Of a stretch of 64,000 nucleotides of DNA, positions 44,132-54,594 are shown piece by piece. Below the pieces are notes generated by a model. That model made no database searches and was not told where the DNA came from. It worked only from the letters and a program-made list of their open reading frames with translations. The DNA comes from Pseudoips prasinana. Lineage: Eukaryota; Arthropoda; Insecta; Lepidoptera; Nolidae. Position 1 is the first letter of the stretch. Every line of letters starts with the position of its first letter. The position numbers and the translations under genes are program-made. The DNA lies in NCBI GenBank assembly GCA_951640165.1, contig OX621237.1, positions 14,260,001 through 14,324,000 of the forward strand, written 5' to 3'.

Positions 44132-47100
44132 TACTAAAGGTATTAAAGACTGATGAGTCTTAGGACCTTCGCGAGGTTCTAACACTCATCAAAGTGGAGG
44201 ATACTCTTAATGTTGTCGAATCATATTGAAACAAAAATGTCTACATTGCCAAATTTCAAGTGGAAAACTTCTTAAACGGCGTTGTGCACCTTTTGGTATG
44301 GCTAAAATAATTTTAAACTCGCGTCAGGACAACGATGGCAGTGACTTGATCGAATAGGCGTAAGACGGAGAATTGTTTTGTATTTTAATTAAGAGCATTA
44401 GCATTATTTTCTACGTATAATGTTAGATTTTTTACAGCCTAGCCAAATTTAGTTCTTTTTAAAAATGTATTCCATCCATAGTGCATAGGGAGGGAAGCAA
44501 TTACTATGAGTCTTTACCGCCCAATGGTGGGACGTAGATCTTCCACTCGCGACTCGGATGAAATAAACACTACCTACGTCCCGAGTATGAGAAATTTAAA
44601 AATAGTTTTCACTTCTATCGGCTGTGGCCATAGACTGCCCCGCAAGTTTATTTTTTGAGGCAGCTAGTTCACCATGAAAAAATAAGTAAAAGAAACGAAT
44701 GATAAGTTAAATAATATGTGAACACGAATTCTTATTTTTGTTTTTAAGAATGCATTTCTATAATTATTTAAACATACGTGATGTAGTGAACCGCAATAAT
44801 GATAATATAGATATAATTGTATCAAGAAAACGGTTATTTGTAAGGAAAGAGCGACAAACCGACAGATGCTCGCGGCCATCTTGCGGCCGCGACAAAAGCA
44901 TTGCATGACGCCTTCGTGTCTTTGTGGTCACAATGTCGCCGTTTAAAATCAAATTTTGGTACTATAATGTCGCCAAATTATTCATAACGACTGAAACCTG
45001 CCGGTGTTATGTAAATGATGTGAGAACGATGTTTTAATCTAATTATATACAGTTTAATCATTTTAACTGTTAATCTAATTATGTGCTGTGGTCAATAAAT
45101 TAATAATATCTTTTTCTGTTATTCTGTCATTAAATACATCACAGCCGCTTCTGATATTATTGTGCATAGAACTAAGACTGTTATAATTTAATTGTAATGG
45201 CTCATTTAATGGGTTTTTATTATTTTCAGTACCTACTTAATTTATTCTATAAGCAACCACGTTAAAGGTATACGGTTAAACCCAGATATATATTCAATGT
45301 AGATCTTCTATCTATGATGAAACTGAATCGATTTCTAACTATTGGGTCTATCGGTTATTACTGGCCTACCCTTGACAGCCACTCACTTTTGGCAATAATT
45401 TTTACCATAAAACATTATATTAACAGTTAAATACAACCATATTCATCGGAATAGGATTGTTTTGTACTCTTACTATCTCACGGATTCGTATACTAAATAA
45501 CGACTTGACAGATCTATTCTGGCATCGGTTCTTATTATAAATACACCTATTTTACCACTGTTTATTACCATTTCATCATTAATGTGAGTAAATTAATTTG
45601 AGTATCCTAAGTGAACTCAATATGGAAATTGTTTATAGTTCACTATTGATATAACCGGCTTGTGCATTAGTCAGTTCCGTAAATAGGATGGTGTCACTGG
45701 TACCCAGGCACAGGGCGTAGACTCTGGGGGGGCGCAAGAATGGCCAGACCAGGCAGAACTATTATTATTCGGTTTTCTCCTAATAAATTCCCGCTGCGCC
45801 CCTAGTGCTCGATCCTAAACATACGTACAACATTATCATCAAAAACGTCTGTTAAATTAGACAAAACGTCGCCCTCGTTTTCAGGTTAGGGTACCTATAA
45901 TATTTAAAAAACAAGGGTGCAGTTTTAGAAGCTCACATAGGGCGCATAAAAAGCTATTTATGACACTGAATAGTATTTCAAAAAGACAGCAGACAAGCTA
46001 GAGTAAAGCCCGTATTTTCCGTAATATCTGAAATCTTCACTCCAAAAACATTAAATTAATTAGTCCAACGAGTGTGACAGATTTTTAACGTTCTGTTTCT
46101 GGATACGTGTATAAACTGATATTTCAAGACCTATAAAAACAATATAGGATACAAGGCAAGAAGTTGTGAACCGTGAAATTGCCATCTGCGTCGCGAACAC
46201 TGTTAACTGTGTCTATATTGTGTTACGTCTGTATACGACATTATTTTCTGATTCCTTTCGAGCTTTTCATAGAAGAATAAGAATTGTCTTATCCTTCTAA
46301 TATGCACTGACTTACATTATATTTTCATAAAATTTCGGCAGCACCTGCTCAAATAATCTAGAGCTATAATAGGCGATGGGTCTACCGAGTTTATTAATCA
46401 AGGAAAGCGACATCTCTAGGCTTAGTGGCATTTTTCTCGAAGGATGTCGTGTTCATTATTTCCCGGCAAGACGGGCGGTGTGATGAGAAATTAATCCGGG
46501 GGCGGGCAGGTGCCGCAGGTGCGGTGCGCGGCCAATTTGCCACAACAATAAGCTGACTGCGCCGCGCTATTGCAACGTCTTCATGAGAACGAGCGCCTAA
46601 TCCGTGCGTTCACGTCTCCACGCACACTACGCATAAACTACAAGGCTTCATGTCTTCAGCTGCGTCGCTGAAGCACTCTTGACATACACTCGCCATTTTC
46701 ATAAATGTTTTTATTTTTGGTAAATGTAATTAAACGTAAAAGAGTACATAATCCCTACGAAGTATGCCTAAAAAAATACCACATTCAGTACACTTTTACG
46801 AGAGCGCTTTCTTTCTTCTACTCTCATTTTATTAATAAGTTACCAAGTTTATAACAACTCCAAATACGTAAATGCGAAAGATAATTTTCCTAAATGGGCT
46901 CCAGCTGCGAAACACCGAAGAAAAGCAGTAGATATGAAGGAAAGCGCACGGAGCTACGGCGCCCCGTAATCCGAACATATCTCGGTACATTGCTCAGCGC
47001 GACACAGCGGGACTTAGCGAAAAGCCTCGCCGCGCAGATGCTTATCTCAATAACAGTTTTATTTATTTTTGCGAGCGGCTGATCCGCTCCCGGCGGATCC

Positions 47101-47396
47101 GTCTAATGAAAATAGAGGAAGGCGCTCATACCGCTAACGCCGCGGTGCGGGCTGGAGACACGTCTGAGACAAATGTGTCTCCGGGCGCGGAGTGTGCACC
47201 CGTTCACCCGCAGATCACACACCTACCTCGCTCCTATGATAATATTACCAAACAAATACGATTTGTTCCTCTTAAATTTTCCCATTTCTCCGTAGATTAG
47301 GGAAACATGTACTTGACACAACAGCATTACTCATCTGTTTATCTGTAGCGATTTTATCATTTGCGGCAACACTTATTGTAATTTGTTCTTATTGAA
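44132..47396. other. 3.3 kb without a gene; GC-rich island
   Basis: No supportable gene. About 46480-47250 is GC-rich with no credible frame. It contains tandem CAGGTG E-boxes at 46507-46512 and 46516-46521 (a nine-base spacing). Transposon debris is scarce here. Confidence 0.4.
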
Positions 47397-47665
47397 GACG
47401 GGCCTGTTGGCGTGGTTGGCAAATGCTTGCTTTTCACGTCGGAGGTCGTGGGTTCGATTCCCACCCAGGACAGATATTTGTATGCATGAACATGTCTATT
47501 CGTCCTGAGTGTGGGTGTAATTTAACTATATAAGTATGTATTTCCAAAAAGTTGTATAATATGTAGTATATCAGTTCTCTGGTTTCCAAGTACAAGCTGT
47601 GCTTAGTTTGGGATAAGATTGCCGTGTGAAAATAATGTCCCAGGATATTATTATTATTATTGGTC
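47397..47665 (+). repeat. SINE family A, complete
   Basis: Head ACGGGCCTGTTGGCGTGGTT, B box GGGTTCGATTCCCACCC, body CATGAACATGTCTATTCGTC, tail TCTCTGGTTTCCAAGTACAA and TTATTATTATTA. Confidence 0.85.
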
Positions 47666-47695
47666 TTGAGTTAATTGATAAGTCATAATTTACTA

Positions 47696-47935
47696 TCGAA
47701 GTCTGGGAGATGGCGGTATTACACCCCCGTGCCACGTAAAGCCGTCGCCGCGTCGCGGCGTCAGTCCTGTACCTGACCTTTTTTCGGTCGTGTCGCTAGT
47801 CGTCCTATCGGATCATGGGAATAGAAAGTGCCCCTGTGTTTGCGCACACACTTGTGCACTATTATATGTCCTGCGGAATTGGCTAGTTTCCATTGAGACT
47901 GGCCGCCGTGGCCGAAATTCGGTTGGGAGAACATT
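47696..47935 (+). repeat. SINE family C, headless
   Basis: Starts at CGAAGTCTGGGAGATGGCGG, with GGTCGTGTCGCTAGTCGTCC, TTGCGCACACACTTGTGCAC and ATGTCCTGCGGAATTGGCTA, ending GGCCGAAATTCGGTTGGGAG. Confidence 0.75.
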
Positions 47936-48379
47936 ATAATGATATGATAACAGTAGATAACAGTATTTTTCTTCTCTATATCTAAAATTGCTGAAAGTAG
48001 CAACTATATTTATTTATTTCTCTTAGGAAGACCAACAGCGTTCAGCGACATTTTAGCGTTGTATGTATACATAACAGAGAGCCATTAATAGGTCTCCACG
48101 AATAAATTATATGGGATCGATGCTACTCGTACTTTCATCTACTTAGTCAAGATCTACTAAGAACTAGTCGAACTCACAAGAAGACGGGTCCTTTCCAATT
48201 CAGTAGGTAATTTGACTTTTAGCTTGATTGTGGAAAAAATGTATTATTCTTTCCTCTTGTGCTAGCACTAGAGATGTACGCTCAGGAAGTTGAATGGAGA
48301 GAAGTGTAGCGAATCTGAAAAGGATGTGACTGCACCCAGGTAGCTGAGCGGTGCATGCATCCGTGGTGAAGTGCAGAAA

Positions 48380-48790
48380 ACTATCTCGTTAGTGTAGCGG
48401 TAGCAGGTTCCAGCGCAGACTATAAGGTCCTGGGTTCGGATAGCAGGTCGGGCCAAAAAGTGATATTGGCTTTTTTTTTTGTTCAGACAATATCTCAGAA
48501 TCAGCCTGAAGTCCGGTCGTGTCAGCTAGCCGTCTCATGTTTATCGTATGGATAGGTAACCCTAGTTTCAGAGTTGCTCAAGCCGCCCAGTAGGCCTCTG
48601 ACATAGCTTAACAACTGTTGTCTACTGACTACAACCGGGACCGACAGCTTAACGTGCTCTCCGAAGCACGGAGACGCTCAGAAATTAAACCACATTGGCG
48701 GTCACCCAGATGGGTGACCGCCAATGCGGTCAGTCCATAGATATGGACTGACCGCAAGCCTAGTAGCTTAACCTCGCCCTCGACCGGTGA
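48380..48790 (+). repeat. SINE family C variant with two perfect hairpins
   Basis: Head (TCGTTAGTGTAGCGGTAGC, GTCCTGGGTTCGGATAGC) and body (GCCTCTGACATAGCTTAACA, AACCGGGACCGACAGCTTAA). At 48693-48755 two back-to-back perfect hairpins replace the usual short quasi-palindrome: 16-bp stem CATTGGCGGTCACCCA with loop GA, and 14-bp stem GCGGTCAGTCCATA with loop GA, sharing one base. Confidence 0.8.
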
Positions 48791-49069
48791 AAGCATCTAG
48801 CTATAAGCGCCTCATATATAGAAAGAGCGGAATAATAAGTGCTTTGTGTTTATGCACTACAACGTACCTACCTACCTATGGAGCTGGTATATGAGGGTTC
48901 CTTCACAGATACGACTTCTGCTTTATATAGCGCAAGCCACTGCCGTGTCTACCTCTACCAAACATTGTCTTTTAATTCGTAAGTCAGTAGCTCACACAAT
49001 CCTCGCTGGCAGTACCTACATCTCTCGTATTTTTTTAACGGATAAATACCTCTCCACTTTATTTACTAA

Positions 49070-49246
49070 CTAGCTATGCTCCGCGGTTTTACCCGCGTTA
49101 AACTTTATAAATTATAGCCTATGTGTTAATCCAGGGTGTCAGCTAACTTCAAACCAAATTTTATTAAAATTGCTCCAGCCGTTTAAACGAGAAGAAGTAA
49201 CAAACATACACACTCACAAACTTTTGCCTTTATAATATTTGTATGA
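49070..49246 (-). mobile_element. Short Helitron-like element, complete ends
   Basis: On minus it starts TCATACAAATATTATAAAGG after A. It ends with a perfect hairpin CGCGGGTAAAACCGCG followed by GAGCATAGCTAG and T. 177 bp; same family as 38273. Confidence 0.65.
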
Positions 49247-49296
49247 TAAATACTATTACCAAGAAATTCCCAACAACAGTTTCCCGACCTAAGAAA

Positions 49297-49340
49297 AATG
49301 AGGTCCTGGGTTGAAAGCACGTTCAATCCAGGACCTCATT
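49297..49340. repeat. 19-bp-stem hairpin from SINE B-box region
   Basis: AATGAGGTCCTGGGTTGAA and its inverse (one mismatch) around loop AGCACG. The GGTCCTGGGTT core is the B-box region of SINE families B/C. Confidence 0.8.
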
Positions 49341-49704
49341 ATCTGCAGATAAATAGACTATCACTTGACCAAGGAGGCGGAAAAAAGGTCATTCGTTTAT
49401 TAATTACTTTGTTATATTTGCAGAAACGATGGAGAGCGAAGTATTGGGTAGGTTCATCCAGTAGCACGTCTTATGACCAACTGGTAGAGACTAGCGTGAC
49501 TGAGAATTTTTTTTTTTAAAGACAATGCTCGCACCAGTTAAATTCCCTAGGAAATCTAATCCCTGTGTCGCGGGGTAATTTACAAACATATAATAGATGG
49601 ACACAAATTACAAACATTTATGGGTCCCACAAATAGTTGTCCGGCACGGGACAACTATTTGTGGGAACACGAAGCGCCGAGGCAACTGCCTTAACCGCTG
49701 TGCC

Positions 49705-51124
49705 TGCAAAATCAAGCACTGAGAGTCATTGGCGGATTTATAAGATCAACCCCAATTCATGTAATGGAGTCAGAATTGTGTATACCGCCTTTACAAATAA
49801 GAAGGTTGTATTTAGCCTTTAAATTGTGCTTAAAATCTTCGTCGCGGGGAGATAACATTAATTGCAAACTTTTTTCAGAATTGATTGGGTTAAGTAATAA
49901 TAGATATTGGATTCATAAAAAGAAACCATTGTTAGCAAAATGTTATACCGAAGTTAGAAAAGATACAATAGCTTCTTCTCGTCCACTTGACATGTTTATG
50001 CTAACTATTTGGGTAACAAATATAAGTGTCAAAAACATAATAAATTGCAATTTAGATAGCGTTAGGAAATCAAAATCAGAATATCATAATATTTCTCTAA
50101 AAGTTGAAGTTTTACAAGAATTACATGAAAAATATAACGGATACTATTGCCTGTATACTGATGGGTCAAAATCTCCAAGTGGGCTGGGTGCTGAATTTTA
50201 TGATTCCTACAATAAACACTATAAATGCTTTAAACTGAATAGTTGTATGTCTATTATGACTGCTGAGCTAGTTGCAGTGTCAAAGCCTTTATCATATGTG
50301 AGCAATTATTTATCTGTGCCTAAAGTAGTAATACTGACGGATAGTCAAAGTGTTCTACTTCATATTGCACGGTGTGCCTCTGGAGTAAGAGGTAATCCAG
50401 TAGCATATACAATTTTAGAAAATATAAATAACGTAAGAAATATAACTTTGTCGCTGCAATGGGTTCCGTCTCATATCGGTATATTTGGGAACGTGGAGGC
50501 TGACAGATTGGCCAGAAAAGCTATTTCTGAAGGAATAGAAGTGGACATTTTACCTCATTACTCAGAAATCTTGTCAAAATACAAAACCAAATGCCATGAC
50601 GCTTTCAAAGAATATTTTGATGAAAGATCTAAAACTAAAGGAATATGGTATAAATGTATACAATCTGAGCCTCCTCATATCCCATGGTTTAGTTGTAAGA
50701 GTTTGAACCGGCCACAGATTATTACCGCATTTCGTTTGCGTTCCGGACACATTCCTTCCAGAAGTTTTGCTTTTCTTACGAAAAAAAGTTGATTCACCAA
50801 ATTGTGAACAGTGTGGAAAACGAGAAGATGTTTACCATATATTGAGAGAATGTGTCCGTAACGGTAGTAGGCGAGATGATAAGAAGGTTCAATATAAATT
50901 TAAGAGATGTTGGTGTATTTCATAGCATTTTAGCTGAACCGTACTCGGTTCGAGCTAGAATGCTATATTTCTTTAAAATTAAGTGACCCGTCTATGTACT
51001 CAGTGGGTTAGTTATTGGCTTTGTATAGTGTAGTTTTAGAGCTAGCTTAGTATAAGGTACGATGGGATTGGCATCGTCATTTCATGTACGAAAATCCTGT
51101 ATAATAAATAAAGATAAAAAAAAA
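49705..51124 (+). mobile_element. RNase H-bearing LINE, 5'-truncated, nested in SINE
   Basis: Flanked by the 12-base AACCGCTGTGCC (49693-49704) and AACCGCTACACC (51125-51136), which differ at three positions. It has a 3' AATAAATAAAGAT and poly(A) tail. The 5' part (endonuclease, RT) is missing. Confidence 0.85.
49706..50940 (+). pseudogene. Ribonuclease H domain of a non-LTR retrotransposon
   Basis: The frame is open from the 5' truncation (QALRVIGGFIRSTP) and reads to the stop at 50790-50792. RNase HI catalytic positions are all present: Asp in LYTDGSKS, Glu in MTAELVAV, Asp in ILTDSQSV, and His/Asp in WVPSHIGIFGNVEADRLA. The downstream zinc-knuckle-like part (DSPNCEQCGKREDVYHIL) is in another frame, so one frameshift in the A-run near 50785 ends the protein early. 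This layout (RNase H then CCHC-like end) fits I/R1/jockey-type elements; the exact clade is open. Confidence 0.85.
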
Positions 51125-51160
51125 AACCGCTACACCACACGTACAGACCGATTGTTATGT

Positions 51161-51934
51161 AAATAAGTGAATCAGCAATAGTTAATAAGTATTAGCATAT
51201 TAGAATATAAGACATACTAAAACTAGCAAATAATTAAGTGGAGCACACACTGGAGCCTATGTAGTTATAAAATACAGAATTATTATAATTAATTGCATGG
51301 AAATAATTTATTTTGAGTTAAAACATAATTATAACATATAAACAGTAGGAAATATAGTCTGTGCCGCATAGCTTCCATAAAAGTACGTTAGGACCCTGTA
51401 CATAACTAAGCCTTCTTTAAACATTGTGGCATTACACAGGACCCTTTACGATTCGTTTATTCCTGGCATTCCACAAAACGACATAATCGGCACATATTAA
51501 AAGGCAATTCTCTCGGAGACCGCAAACGGCTGGGAGGTGAAAAATCTTGTGGTGGCGAAGCGACCGACACGGGGTCCACGATCTACCGTCTAATTAGGTC
51601 ATTTGCCATAATTGCTAGCTCCAGATTGGTTTTTTCATTGGTTTTTTCGCATCGGCAACGTCCCACGAGGGTCTCACAACGATGGCTTGCTATAATGAAA
51701 GCTCCTAGCACAGAGACGCTGAATAAAATCTTATTTGCGCCACGCTTGAGTATCATAGATGTTAGTTTTTTTCAGTTGGCATTGCTTCTGATTCTATACA
51801 ATACCAACTGTATTAATTGTAATATCATTGTTTCTCTATAATGGGTATAGTCCTTATGAAAAATACCTTTAGTTGTGACAATGTACTTTTGGGATTTTTG
51901 TATCCGCCCAAAGTCTAGGAGTTGTAATTGTTAT
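51161..51934. other. No gene seen
   Basis: Single-copy-looking AT-rich sequence with a GC-richer patch at 51500-51590. The frame 51626-51841 has no recognisable domain. Confidence 0.4.
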
Positions 51935-52510
51935 ATTTCCAGAAATATCGCCCAAAGTCTGGGAGGTGGCGGTGTCCAATATAATAATGCACTCAGGTTA
52001 CTGTTGGGGCTGCAGGCTGCCATGGCGTTGCAGTGCGTCAGGGATGTTCGCTGAGGCGCGGGTGGCTTTGCCGCAAAGGTTAGGAAAAGATCCTTAGGTA
52101 TTAGGAAAATCTCCCTACTTGCTCGCGTTCATGGCACTACCAACCCTATACCTACTGGGTATTTACTAAAGATGGGTGCGGCTAGAAATTAAAGTTTTTG
52201 TTACCTTTACTAACATTAGTACTTTGTAAATATCAAAGCATGGACCTGATCTGAAATAAATGTTTATTATTATAATGCCGCCGTGCTTCATGGAGCACGT
52301 AAAGCCATGGGTCCTATACATGACCTCTTTCCGGTCGTGTCGCTAGTCATCACATCGGATCAAGAGAATTATGGAATAGAAACACCTATTATTTACGCAT
52401 TTGTACACACTTGTGCAAAATAATATTATGTCCTGCGTAATTGGCTAGTCTCCATCGAGACTGGCTACCGTGACCGAAATTCGGTCGGGAGGATATTATA
52501 GTTTGGGCGC
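51935..52510 (+). repeat. SINE family C split by a LINE-like 3' end
   Basis: SINE parts at 51950-51990 (CCCAAAGTCTGGGAGGTGGC) and 52268-52510 (GAGCACGTAAAGCCATGGG, TGACCTCTTTCCGGTCGTGT). The ~277-bp insert ends GAAATAAATGTTTATTATTA, a LINE-type tail, and is bordered by ATAATAATGC and ATTATAATGC. Confidence 0.7.
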
Positions 52511-52669
52511 GAAATACTGAAGGAAAATAAACGATACATTATAACATGTCGGCCAGGTACGCACGGTGCCCAGTTATAAGCAGTTTCATTAGTTAAACCG
52601 TTCTTTATATGCCCTGTTCTTTTCATGCGAGCTATATTAGAGAGATATATAATGACATTTAAATCAGTT

Positions 52670-53045
52670 TAGTGGTGTACACATTTATTTGGGACGCCGT
52701 GGTCTCCAGTGAGGCAGTCGAGCTCCAGAAGGAGGCCGCTGTGCGGGATCGGGAAAGAGCCAATCCCACTTGCAAACGAAGGAGGCGACGGGGCTACGGT
52801 GGCAGTATGAGAAGTGTCCTCTACCGCCGCCACGTACAAAGAGCTGCGGGAAATCACTGATTTGTTTGTGGCCCAGTAGCTGTGCCGGACTGGCAGGAGT
52901 CAGCAATAGGGGAGGCCAGTCAAGAGTCCCGGCTCAGAAGGGGGGCACCGCACCATACCCGCGTTCTCGGGGCTCCTCCCATCAGCGGCCAAGAGAAGTC
53001 CACGGCAGGTTAGGTTTAGTCGGTGGGAGTCCAACATACCTTTAA
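52670..53045 (+). repeat. GC-rich repeat-like block, probably LINE-derived
   Basis: GC-rich stretch with overlapping short frames on both strands (for example GGTAPYPRSRGSSHQRPREV on plus). It ends GTTTAGTCGGTGGGAGTCCA. This resembles the GC-rich untranslated part of a lepidopteran LINE as I recall it, but no second copy is in the window. Confidence 0.35.
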
Positions 53046-53146
53046 AAAAATACTTATTACGTTTAAGTTATATAATTTGACTGGCTTGTTAGTTATGATC
53101 CTGATTGTTCTAGTCAGAGGTTCAAAATACAAACGGATTATTTATA

Positions 53147-53398
53147 ATAATAATACCCTGGGACATTATTTACACACGGCCATCTGATCTCAAACTAAGC
53201 AGAGCTTGTACTATGGAAAACCAGATAACAGATATACCTACTACATATAATATTACTTTTCTTTTGTAAATACATAATTACACCAAAACTCAGGCCAAAC
53301 AGACATGTTCATGGACACAAATAACTGTCCTGGGTGGGAATCGAACCCACGACCAAAAGCAAGCATTTGCCAAACACGCCAACAGGCCCGTCAAATTT
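53147..53398 (-). repeat. SINE family A, near complete
   Basis: Tail on plus: CTGGGACATTATTTACACAC, GCAGAGCTTGTACTATGG. Head: GGGTGGGAATCGAACCCACG and AACACGCCAACAGGCCCGTC. A short head segment (around CCTGCGGCGTG) is deleted. Confidence 0.8.
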
Positions 53399-53879
53399 GT
53401 TTCGTGAATCAGTGTAATTGACTTATAATATGTATGTTTATTAGTTGGGATCAGTGGCAGTGTGTTGGTTGCCCAATATAGCTGAAATAAAAAAAAAATA
53501 GTATAGTATCGTCTCCATGTTGGTCATATAAAAATATGTATATAAAACTTGAGAGGTGTCAAGGGACACCCGGATGGAACGAAGTTATTTCTTATTATTT
53601 ATTATGTACAAAATACCTGTATACACTCAACAATAATAATCATCCCGACACCACACTGTTCAATGCGAAATAGAAATGGAAATATCTGGCTTGCTTTCTA
53701 TAAGAGAGAGAGAGAGACAGACAGAGAAACATGCGCACGCCGCGCAGCTGCAAAAAGTGTCGTGACAACTTTTCGTAAGATTTTTTTCCGTCTAGCCCCC
53801 TTTCACAACGCGCGATAAGGAACTTCGTACCAAAAACCGGAAGGTGCAACGTGTACACGCTCCCTACAAGGTAGACCTC
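53399..53879. other. No gene; short (GA)n tract
   Basis: A (GA)n run lies at about 53703-53722. Frames here on both strands have no recognisable domain. Confidence 0.4.
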
Positions 53880-53968
53880 TGATATTGTGAGGATCGCGGA
53901 TAGCGCTAGACCGGCAATTGAACAGATCCAGCTGTGGTCGACTGTCGGCTGATATGATGATGGTACAG
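53880..53968 (+). mobile_element. RTE-like LINE (family T) 3' end, decayed
   Basis: GTGAGGATCGCGGATAGCGC, AGACCGGCAATTG and TGTCGGCTGATATGATGATG match the coding end and tail of family T. Confidence 0.7.
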
Positions 53969-54273
53969 ATATATCTCTCAACATTTATTTTGACTTGACT
54001 GTCAGGAAGTGTGATTTCACTAATTTTGTAATTAAAACATCCAAACGGTAAATACATTTTTATAATAGGGTAGGTATACATTAAAAATAAGTAGGTAATA
54101 TAGAGATGTGTATTTTTAAAACACAATTTATTTGCATTTACAATTTGTAGGTACTTATATTTAAATTTAATTACAAGTCCTTGTATTATGAACACATTTA
54201 GCACAGTTAATTTAAAAAAAGTGTTAATCAGAACATCTTATTGCAACAAAAAAAATATGGATTGTTTGACAAC

Positions 54274-54279
54274 TTTATT
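54274..54279 (-). terminator. Polyadenylation signal AATAAA
   Basis: On minus, AATCAATAAAGTTGTCAAAC lies 316 bases after the stop of the gene at 54595 and is followed by a T-rich run (54244-54256). This gives a plausible 3' UTR of about 330-350 bases. Confidence 0.55.
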
Positions 54280-54594
54280 GATTACCCAAAACTACTTTCC
54301 GGTGAAGCAGTGAAACCCTCCTAGGTTATACACATCATGCTTAAAAATATACATTATTAGATTATTATTTTGCAGTTCACAGTTTGCGTCAAATATATTT
54401 TTAGAAAATGTCTTAAATTTGTGGCCTATTGAGCGACTCTCTTATACCAGACATTAATATTGAGTAAATTAAACTGGCTTAGTATACTTTAAACCTTCCA
54501 ATATTCCAAGTTTCCAGTGATTCTGAGTAAAATAATTTCACTGCCTATAATTTGTCAAACATTGGGCAATATCAAATGAGGAATATCGAGAAAA

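Larger units (their letters stand above)
49505..51160 (-). repeat. SINE family D split by a LINE
   Basis: SINE parts lie at 49505-49704 (tail to near the head) and about 51125-51160 (CCGCTACACCACACGTACAG, the head end). A LINE occupies the gap. Inside the SINE, 49625-49666 is a perfect 18-bp hairpin (TCCCACAAATAGTTGTCC, loop GGCACG) that replaces the normal B-box sequence. Confidence 0.8.

Noticed and set aside
47420..47470. Possible tRNA gene near a GGGTTCGATTCCCACCC B box
   Set aside because: Part of a SINE family A copy with the usual body and tail.
52669..53045. Several overlapping frames of 60-90 residues on both strands
   Set aside because: High GC content opens all frames; the block looks repeat-derived and no frame has a motif.
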